From the NCBI GenBank assembly GCA_021731215.1, contig JAKFXU010000032.1, forward strand, positions 1 to 12,364: a stretch of 12,364 bases of DNA, written 5' to 3'. Each line of letters opens with the position of its first letter. The stretch's first letter is position 1. The notes beneath the pieces were generated by a model, which was given only the letters and a program-made list of their open reading frames with translations, did no database searches and was not told the DNA's origin. The stretch comes from Rhodoferax sp. Lineage in GTDB: Bacteria; Pseudomonadota; Gammaproteobacteria; Burkholderiales; Burkholderiaceae_C. The translations under genes and the position numbers were made by a program. Below, piece by piece: positions 7,300 to 12,364 of the stretch.

Positions 7300-7325
7300 C
7301 TTGGCGCAGTTTACGATGCGGGTCT

Positions 7326-7661
7326 ATGCTCTACAAATTCAAATCCAAAGCCACCGGCGACCTCATCATGCTGCAGCCCAACGGCCGGCGCGTGCTCAAC
7401 ATCATCGGCAAAGATACCCAAGCCGACACGGGCGATAAAGGCATCATCCTGCCCGAACAGATGCCGGCCGCCCTCGCCGCGCTGGAAGCGGCCATTGTCC
7501 AAGAGGAGGCCGAGCACCAGGCTGCCGTGGCGGCGGCGCTGGAGCGCTTTGAGCCGCCACCGCGCTTTGAGGCCATCGCTCTGCGCCAGCGCGCCCGGCC
7601 CTTCATCGAGATGCTGCGCCGCTGCCAGAAGGCAGGCCAGCCCGTGGTCTGGGGCGTGTAG
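7326..7661 (+). CDS. DUF1840-family protein
   Basis: This 111-residue protein matches the pattern of the DUF1840 family (PF08895), known mainly from Beta- and Gammaproteobacteria and of unknown function. The N-terminal MLYKFKSKATGDLIML with NIIGKD shortly after is the recognisable part. A helical Ala/Glu-rich middle (ALAALEAAIVQEEAEHQAAVAAALERF) follows, and the C-terminal block ARPFIEMLRRCQKAGQPVVWGV is characteristic. There is no signal peptide or membrane segment, so it is probably cytoplasmic. It is the only plus-strand gene here. It is transcribed divergently from the aminopeptidase with 26 bases between starts, and converges with the Bug receptor gene 14 bases downstream. No ribosome-binding site is visible before the ATG. 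Confidence 0.85.
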   Translation: MLYKFKSKATGDLIMLQPNGRRVLNIIGKDTQADTGDKGIILPEQMPAALAALEAAIVQEEAEHQAAVAAALERFEPPPRFEAIALRQRARPFIEMLRRCQKAGQPVVWGV

Positions 7662-7675
7662 GCGCCAAATAGCGC

Positions 7676-8686
7676 TCAATCCACCTTGGCGCCGGAGGCC
7701 TTCACCACCGGCGCCCATTTGCGGATTTCAGCGTCAATGAAGGCGGCAAATTCCTGCGGTGTGTTGCCGCTCGGAATGGCGCCCTGGGCCAGCAGTTTCT
7801 CTTTGATGGCTGGTGAGTTGAGGGCCTTGGCGGTTTCCTGCTGCAGCTTCAGCACCACGTCGGCCGGCGTGCCCGCTGGCGCCAGCAAACCAAACCAGCT
7901 GCTGGCCTCAAAGCCCTTGAGCTGCCCCGCCTCTTCCACCGTGGGCAGTTCGGGCATGGCGGCTGAGCGCTGTGAGCTGGTGACGGCAAACGCCTTGAGC
8001 TTGCCCCCTTTGATCTGCGGCAGGGCGGACGGCAGGTTGTCAAACATCACGTCCACCGTACCCGATACCATGCCCATCATGGCCGGGCCCGAGCCGGTGT
8101 AGGGAATGTGCGTCATGAAAGTGCCGGTCATGGATTTGAACAACTCACCGGCCAGGTGAATGGAGGTGCCATTGCCACTGGAGGCCATGTTGAGCTGACC
8201 CGGGCGGGCCTTGGCGTACCGGATGAAGTCCGGCACGGTGTTGATGCCCAGGACGCGCGCCTTGTCGGCGTTCATCACCATCACGTTGGGCACACCGGCC
8301 ACCAGCGTGACGGGGGCAAAGTCTTTTTGCGGGTCAAAGGGCATCTTGCTGTACAAGGACTTGTTGATGCCATGGGTACCCACAGTGCCCATCAACAGCG
8401 TGTAACCGTCCGCCGCTGACTTGGCCACCAGATCGGCCCCCAGATTGCCCCCGGCACCGGGACGATTGTCGACGATGAATGTTTGACCAAAGGCCTTGGA
8501 CAACTCGGGGGCCACCGCGCGAGCCAGCAGGTCGGTGGTGCCACCGGGCGCGAACGGCACCACGATTTTTACCGTTTTGGTCGGCCAGGTGGTTTGCGCC
8601 AAAACCGGTGTTGCTATAGAAATAACAGCTAGCGCGGCACCCATGGAAAGGGCCAAGCGGCGAATGGGGTTGAAGTTTGATGGCAT
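7676..8686 (-). CDS. Bug/TctC-family periplasmic solute receptor
   Basis: This is a complete 336-residue receptor of the tripartite tricarboxylate transporter family, a periplasmic protein capturing small carboxylates. A Sec signal peptide covers about residues 1-30 (cleavage after PVLA). Family motifs in order are [69 protein letters not shown] and VDVMFDN, with LLAPAGTP near the C-terminus. The start at 8686 has AAGGAG about 7 bases upstream. It lies 22 bases after the SDR gene stop on the same strand, so the two are probably co-transcribed and the ligand may be an SDR substrate precursor. No TctA/TctB membrane genes are in the window, as is usual for the many orphan Bug receptors of Burkholderiales. 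The ligand cannot be read from sequence. Confidence 0.93.
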   Translation of the reverse strand: MPSNFNPIRRLALSMGAALAVISIATPVLAQTTWPTKTVKIVVPFAPGGTTDLLARAVAPELSKAFGQTFIVDNRPGAGGNLGADLVAKSAADGYTLLMGTVGTHGINKSLYSKMPFDPQKDFAPVTLVAGVPNVMVMNADKARVLGINTVPDFIRYAKARPGQLNMASSGNGTSIHLAGELFKSMTGTFMTHIPYTGSGPAMMGMVSGTVDVMFDNLPSALPQIKGGKLKAFAVTSSQRSAAMPELPTVEEAGQLKGFEASSWFGLLAPAGTPADVVLKLQQETAKALNSPAIKEKLLAQGAIPSGNTPQEFAAFIDAEIRKWAPVVKASGAKVD

Positions 8687-8708
8687 TGAAATCTCCTTGG
8701 GTTATTGA

Positions 8709-9464
8709 TCATGGCATGACGATGCCGCCGTCGATCACCAAATTGGCGCCATGGGTAAAACTGGCCTGAGGCGACAGCAGGTAGACGATGCCGGGGGCGA
8801 TCTCTTCGGCCCGCCCGATCCGCTGTTGCGCCGCCAGGCCCTCGATGCGCTGGCGCTGCGCGGGGTTCGACAAGGGCTGGGCAATCATGGGCGTGTCGAT
8901 GGCCCCAGGTGAAACGGTGTTGACCCGGATACCCTGCGCCGCCAACACGCGCGCGGCATTTTTGGCCAGTGCAATAACGCCCCCCTTGCTGGCCGCGTAG
9001 GCCGCCGTGCCTGACAGGCCACCGCCGCGCAAGCCGGCAATGCTGGCCACGGCGCAGATCACGCCGCCCATGGGCATGCGCCGCACCGCCTCACGCATGC
9101 ACAACCAGGTGCCGACCACGTTGACGTCGTGAATTCGCCGGAACTGCGCTACCGTGATGTCCATGAACGGCGTGGTGTCGACCACGCCGGCGCTGGTGAC
9201 CAGGGCGTCAAGCGTCCCGAGAAAAAGCAGCGCCGCATCAAACGCCCGGCTCAGTGACGCCTCATCGGCCACGTCCGACTGCGTCGCACCGTGTCGGGTG
9301 TCAGGACAGGCCTGGCTGGCCTGACGGGCGACCTCCTGCGCGCCAGCCCCGTTCAAGTCAATGCCAAAGGTGTCATAGCCGGCGGCAGCGAGCGCCATGA
9401 CCGTGGCCGCCCCAATGCCGCTGGCGGAACCGGTCACGATACAAGTGCGTTGGTCTGAATTCAT
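8709..9464 (-). CDS. Short-chain dehydrogenase/reductase (SDR)
   Basis: This is a classical SDR oxidoreductase of 251 residues, interconverting an alcohol and a ketone with NAD(P). The cofactor motif TGSASGIG is at 11-18, and the acidic D36 at the end of the second strand suggests NAD(H) preference. The structural motif reads SAG in place of NNAG. The catalytic tetrad is N115, S141, Y156 and K160 (YAASK). The C-terminus PGAIDTPM and HGANLVIDGGIV is typical. I chose the start at 9464, eight codons before the first Gly-motif residues. A TTG at 9530 would add 22 non-family residues reading through a terminator. No ribosome-binding site precedes this ATG, while a TATAAA lies at 9479-9474, so the message may be leaderless. 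It is followed after 22 bases by a Bug receptor gene. The substrate is unknown. Confidence 0.92.
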   Translation of the reverse strand: MNSDQRTCIVTGSASGIGAATVMALAAAGYDTFGIDLNGAGAQEVARQASQACPDTRHGATQSDVADEASLSRAFDAALLFLGTLDALVTSAGVVDTTPFMDITVAQFRRIHDVNVVGTWLCMREAVRRMPMGGVICAVASIAGLRGGGLSGTAAYAASKGGVIALAKNAARVLAAQGIRVNTVSPGAIDTPMIAQPLSNPAQRQRIEGLAAQQRIGRAEEIAPGIVYLLSPQASFTHGANLVIDGGIVMP

Positions 9465-9473
9465 GGCGCCAAA

Positions 9474-9479
9474 TTTATA
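9474..9479 (-). promoter_or_regulatory. Candidate -10 element for the SDR gene
   Basis: TATAAA reads on the minus strand 9 bases before the SDR start codon, overlapping the T-tract of the preceding terminator. No good -35 box lies at 16-18 bases; TTGCGT is 14 bases upstream. The position would place the transcript start almost at the ATG, consistent with the absence of a ribosome-binding site. Confidence 0.35.
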
Positions 9480-9511
9480 AAAAAAGCCACCGGACGCAAG
9501 TCGGGCGGCTT
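9479..9511 (-). terminator. Rho-independent terminator after the third Bug gene
   Basis: On the minus strand the arms AAGCCGCC and GGTGGCTT (9511-9504 and 9491-9484) pair over 8 base pairs with one G-U, around a 12-base loop. A run of seven T (9485-9479) follows at once. It lies 20 bases after the stop of the Bug gene ending at 9531 and before the SDR start, so it separates the two transcription units. Confidence 0.8.
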
Positions 9512-9530
9512 GGATGGAATGCTCGGTCAA

Positions 9531-10514
9531 TCAGTCCGCGAACTTGCCCGCGGCTTCAATCAAGGGCTGGAGCTTGGCAATTTCAGCGGCCACGAACGCC
9601 TTGTGGCCGGCCGGCTCCATGCGCTTGTCGGTGACGATGATCGCACCCAGGCCTTCCTGTTTCTTGATGAAGTCCGGGTCTTTCAAAGCCAGTTTCATGG
9701 CGTCATTGAGTTGCTTGAGCACCGGAGCCGGGGTGCCCTTGGGGGCGTACAAGCCGTGCCAGATCGTCAGGTTGAAGCCCTTCAGGCCCATCTCCTGCAA
9801 GGACGGGTAGTCCTTGAGAAACTTGTGGCTTGAGAGTCGGCCAGCGGTGGTGACAGCGAAGCCCTTGACCCGGCCGGATTCAATCTGGGCCACGGTGTTG
9901 GTGGTCTGGTCGCACATCACATCAACCTGCCCGCCAATCAGCGCGGTCATGGCCGGCGCCGTGCCGCCGAACGGGATGGTGGTCATGGCATCTTTGGCAT
10001 TGATGGCCGATTGCCACATCAGACCGCACAGGTGGGAGGCCGAGCCCAGGCCAGCGTGTGCAATATTGAGCGCGCCACTGTTGGCGCGGATGTAATTTTC
10101 AAAGTCGCGGTAGGTGTTGGCGGGCAGTTGCGGCTTGCCAATCACGGTCATCGGGACATCGTTGATCATGCCCAGGTATTCAAAGTCTTCCAATGGCTTG
10201 TACTGCAGCTTGCGGTACAGGCCGGGGGTAGCAGCCATGCCGATGTGCCAGAGCAACAGGGTGTGCCCGTCCGGGTTGGCCTTGGCGACCTTGGTCGCTG
10301 CGATCGTGCCACCCGCGCCGGCGGTATTTTCAACCACGAAATTGCCGCCCGGCAAGGTCTTGCGCATGGCCTCGGCCAAGTCGCGCGCCACCCGGTCGGT
10401 TGGTCCGCCGGCCGCAAACGGCACCACGAACGAAATTGGCTTGCTGCCAGGGTAAACCTGCGCGTTGGCCAACAGGGCCGTGGCGGCAGCAGCCAGAATC
10501 AGTAAACGTTTCAT
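9531..10514 (-). CDS. Bug/TctC-family periplasmic solute receptor
   Basis: This is a complete 327-residue Bug receptor, the third in the window and clearly different in sequence from the other two. The Sec signal peptide is MKRLLILAAAATALLANAQ, with likely cleavage after ANA. Family motifs are VVPFAAGGPTDRVARDLAEA, ENTAGAGGTIAATKVAKANPDGHTLL, AHAGLGSASHLCG, IPFGGTAPAM and VDVMCDQTTN, with GLYAPKGTP near the C-terminus. I chose the start at 10514 for its GGAG at 6-base spacing and because it begins the signal peptide; a TTG four codons upstream is unlikely. It has its own probable promoter with a dyad operator and a terminator after it, so it can be a single-gene unit downstream of the PaaK-like ligase. 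The ligand may be the acid that the ligase activates, which is inference from proximity. Confidence 0.93.
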   Translation of the reverse strand: MKRLLILAAAATALLANAQVYPGSKPISFVVPFAAGGPTDRVARDLAEAMRKTLPGGNFVVENTAGAGGTIAATKVAKANPDGHTLLLWHIGMAATPGLYRKLQYKPLEDFEYLGMINDVPMTVIGKPQLPANTYRDFENYIRANSGALNIAHAGLGSASHLCGLMWQSAINAKDAMTTIPFGGTAPAMTALIGGQVDVMCDQTTNTVAQIESGRVKGFAVTTAGRLSSHKFLKDYPSLQEMGLKGFNLTIWHGLYAPKGTPAPVLKQLNDAMKLALKDPDFIKKQEGLGAIIVTDKRMEPAGHKAFVAAEIAKLQPLIEAAGKFAD

Positions 10515-10541
10515 CTTCAACTCCAATTAATGAGAGCTGTG

Positions 10542-10570
10542 AGGGTACAGAACGCAAGCGTTCTGTGCAA
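10542..10570 (-). promoter_or_regulatory. Probable promoter with dyad operator for the Bug receptor gene
   Basis: On the minus strand TTGCAC (10570-10565) and TACCCT (10547-10542) stand 17 bases apart, about 28 bases before the start codon. Each matches the sigma-70 consensus at only three positions. The spacer is almost exactly filled by a perfect dyad, ACAGAACGC-TT-GCGTTCTGT (10566-10547). Such a site between -35 and -10 would suit a repressor or a MerR-type activator. No gene for such a regulator is next to it. Confidence 0.5.
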
Positions 10571-10626
10571 TGAGGAAACTACTTAGAACCATGCCGGCTC
10601 AAGCGTTTTTTATCAGCCGTCAAACG

Positions 10627-11883
10627 TCATTTGTAGCTGCGCGCATCCTCGATCACCTGGCCATCATTGGGCAGGCTGCCGGGCAAGACCAATTCAACCT
10701 GGCCGCGCAGCTTGGTAACGTCGCGGATGGCCTCGCCAATCTTGGCGGCCAGATCGTCCGGCCCGCCGCAGGCGGTCTCGACCTTGAGCGTCATGACATC
10801 GTTGGCCATCTCGCCGCTGACCACCAGCCGGGCGCGCGCCACCTCGGGGAAGCGGCGCACGATGTCGGCGACCTGGCCCGGGTGCACGAACATGCCCCGA
10901 ATCTTGGTGGTCTGGTCGGCCCGCCCCAGCCAGCCCTTGATGCGGGTGTTGCTGCGCCCGCTCGGACACGGCCCCGGCAGCACCGCCGACAGATCGCCAG
11001 TGCCAAAACGAATCAGGGGATAAGCGGGGTTGAGCGTGGTGACCACCACTTCGCCCACCTCGCCGGGGGCTACCGGGTCGCCGGTGCCGGGGCGCACGAT
11101 CTCGAGCAGCACGCCCTCATCGAGCACCAGACCTTCTCGGGCCGCAGTCTCGTACGCAATCGAGCCCAGGTCGGCCGTGGCATAGCACTGGTAACCGGCA
11201 ATACCGCGCTCGGTAAACCAGTCGCGCAGCGAGGGCGGAAACGCTTCGCCGCCAAACATGGCTTTCTTGACGCTGGGCAGGGCCACGCCCATCTCGGCCG
11301 CTTTATCCACAATGATTTTCAGAAAACTGGGGGTGCCGATATAGCCGGCCGGCTGCAGCTCGGCCATGGTCTGCACCTGCTGCTCGGTCTGGCCGGTACC
11401 GCCGGCAAACACGGTGCAGCCCAGCGCGTGGGCGCCGGTCTCCATCATCGAGCCGGCCGGCACAAAGTGATAGCTGAAGCAGTTGTGAATCAGCTCGCCC
11501 GGGCGAAAACCGGCGGCAAAGATGGCGCGCGCCATGCGCCAATAGTCCGGGGCCCCGCCTTCGGGCTCGTAGATCGGTCCCGGGCTGGAAAAAATACGCG
11601 GCATCCGGGCGCCATAAGCGAGCGCGCTAAAGCCGCCGAATACATCGCCGCCGGCGCGGCGACTGGCCTGCTGGCGCTCCAGCAGCTCATGCTTGCGCGT
11701 GACCGGCAGGGCCGCCAGCGCCTGGCGGCTGGTCACGGCTGCTGGGTCGACGTCTTTCAGAATCGCGGCTAATGCCGTCGATGCGTTTTTGGCATGGGCC
11801 ACCAGGCCGGGCAGCGCCGCCAACAGCGCCGCTTCACGCGTGGCGGGGTCGCGCGTTTCCAGCGCATCAAAATAGTCAGTCAT
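10627..11883 (-). CDS. PaaK-like (COG1541) AMP-forming acyl-CoA ligase homologue
   Basis: This 418-residue protein is related to phenylacetate-CoA ligase, which adenylates an aromatic or other carboxylic acid and transfers it to CoA. Recognisable blocks are GGEAFP at 211-216, YATADLGSIAYE at 234-245 (the substrate/adenine motif), RFGTGDLS at 292-299 and GRADQTTKIRGMFVHPGQV at 320-338. Two key sites differ from typical PaaK: the phosphate loop SSGTTG is replaced by SSPGPIYEPEG (99-109), and the C-terminal lysine region reads NDGQVIED. It may therefore be a distinct clade with altered chemistry. The start at 11883 has AGGAAA 6-7 bases upstream. It follows livF on the same strand after 57 bases; a ligase of this kind next to a branched-chain-type ABC transporter suggests import then CoA activation of an acid. 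The substrate is not known. Confidence 0.85.
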   Translation of the reverse strand: MTDYFDALETRDPATREAALLAALPGLVAHAKNASTALAAILKDVDPAAVTSRQALAALPVTRKHELLERQQASRRAGGDVFGGFSALAYGARMPRIFSSPGPIYEPEGGAPDYWRMARAIFAAGFRPGELIHNCFSYHFVPAGSMMETGAHALGCTVFAGGTGQTEQQVQTMAELQPAGYIGTPSFLKIIVDKAAEMGVALPSVKKAMFGGEAFPPSLRDWFTERGIAGYQCYATADLGSIAYETAAREGLVLDEGVLLEIVRPGTGDPVAPGEVGEVVVTTLNPAYPLIRFGTGDLSAVLPGPCPSGRSNTRIKGWLGRADQTTKIRGMFVHPGQVADIVRRFPEVARARLVVSGEMANDVMTLKVETACGGPDDLAAKIGEAIRDVTKLRGQVELVLPGSLPNDGQVIEDARSYK

Positions 11884-11940
11884 GTTTGTTTCCTATGAGG
11901 CGCCGAGCGCCGCTTGATCGACGCTGGCTGGCCCTGCTTG

Positions 11941-12364
11941 TCAGGCCAGCCAGCGCTTGCGCCGCTTGTAACTCTTCGCGTCCTTGAAGCTTTTGCGCTC
12001 GCCGCCACCGACGCCGAGGTAAAACTCCTTGACGTCCTCGTTGTTGGCCAGGTCGCTGGCAACACCGTCCATCACGACCCGGCCGGACTCCATGATGTAG
12101 CCGTAGTCGGCGTACTTCAGCGCCATGTTGGTGTTCTGCTCGGCCAGCAAAAAGGTGACTTTTTCCTTTTGGTTGAGGTCTTTCACGATCTCGAACACCT
12201 CTTCCACGATCTGCGGCGCCAGGCCCATGGAGGGCTCGTCGAGCAGCACCATGCTGGGGTTGGCCATCAGGGCGCGGCCAATCGCGCACATCTGCTGCTC
12301 ACCGCCCGAGGTGTAGGCCGCCTGACTGCTGCGCCGGGTCTTGAGGCGCGGAAAATAGTTGTAG
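11941..12364 (-). CDS. livF: LivF-type ABC transporter ATP-binding protein (partial, C-terminal part)
   Basis: This is the C-terminal 140 or so residues of an ATPase of the branched-chain amino acid transporter family (LivF); the beginning is beyond the right edge of the window. The open frame enters at 12363. It shows the ABC signature YTSGGEQQM, Walker B with the catalytic glutamate in MVLLDEPSMGLAP, the LLAEQN switch region, and the typical LivF ending (GYIMESGRVVMDG, then DVKEFYLGVGG). After that comes a basic tail rich in Lys and Arg (KSFKDAKSYKRRKRWLA), longer than the E. coli LivF end. The Walker A motif lies outside. It would work on the inner face of the membrane with LivG/LivH/LivM-type partners, presumably encoded to the right. 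The neighbouring ligase suggests that the cargo is a carboxylic or aromatic acid rather than an amino acid. Confidence 0.9.
   Translation of the reverse strand, partial: YNYFPRLKTRRSSQAAYTSGGEQQMCAIGRALMANPSMVLLDEPSMGLAPQIVEEVFEIVKDLNQKEKVTFLLAEQNTNMALKYADYGYIMESGRVVMDGVASDLANNEDVKEFYLGVGGGERKSFKDAKSYKRRKRWLA

Noticed and set aside
9465..9530. TTG start extending the SDR by 22 residues
   Set aside because: It would translate through the terminator hairpin and adds residues not found in the family.
10547..10566. The dyad read as a transcription terminator after the ligase gene
   Set aside because: The centre is only two bases and no T-run follows on the minus strand; its place between -35 and -10 boxes favours an operator.
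10570..11772. Plus-strand open frame of 400 codons
   Set aside because: It lies opposite the PaaK-like ligase and its product is low-complexity with no family features.

Overview
The window looks like GC-rich chromosomal DNA from a betaproteobacterium of the order Burkholderiales, most likely the family Comamonadaceae (Rhodoferax/Polaromonas/Variovorax type). The reasons are three Bug/TctC-type periplasmic solute receptors with no TctAB permease nearby, a DUF1840 protein, a PF10023-type lipoprotein aminopeptidase, a LivF/CoA-ligase pair, and a GC-rich dispersed repeat of a kind I recall from that family. Almost everything is on the minus strand; only the DUF1840 gene is on the plus strand. 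There are no RNA genes or CRISPR arrays that I can see, and no gene-free stretch above 300 bases.

Reading the minus strand from the right edge: a partial livF (branched-chain-type ABC transporter ATPase) is followed by a PaaK-like acyl-CoA ligase with an unusual nucleotide-binding loop. Next comes a Bug receptor with its own probable promoter, whose -35/-10 spacer is filled by a 20-bp dyad, and a rho-independent terminator. Then an SDR dehydrogenase is followed by a second Bug receptor, probably as a two-gene unit. The DUF1840 gene converges on that receptor gene and diverges from the lipoprotein aminopeptidase gene.

From 7299 down to the left edge, eight co-directional genes lie tightly packed: aminopeptidase, a 50-residue Lys/Ala-tailed protein, a LysR regulator, a CaiB-family CoA-transferase, an HMG-CoA-lyase-family enzyme, LeuC-like and LeuD-like subunits of an aconitase-family hydro-lyase, and a broken Bug receptor. 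Two consecutive junctions in the core (CoA-transferase/lyase and lyase/LeuC) are ATGA overlaps, so these enzymes are probably translationally coupled. The inferred pathway is: take up a branched dicarboxylate, hydrate or isomerise it with LeuCD, activate it with a CoA-transferase, and cleave the 3-hydroxyacyl-CoA-type product to acetyl-CoA plus an oxo-acid. Citraconate/citramalate-like acids are one candidate substrate class. I know of no characterised system with this exact composition.

The strongest hidden signal is a GC-rich dispersed repeat that appears twice, in the same orientation and reading frame, inside two adjacent genes of this operon: once as a roughly 30-residue insert in the CoA-transferase and once as the N-terminus of the lyase. 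The Bug gene at the left edge is cut at about half length, where DNA resembling the end of an insertion element begins.
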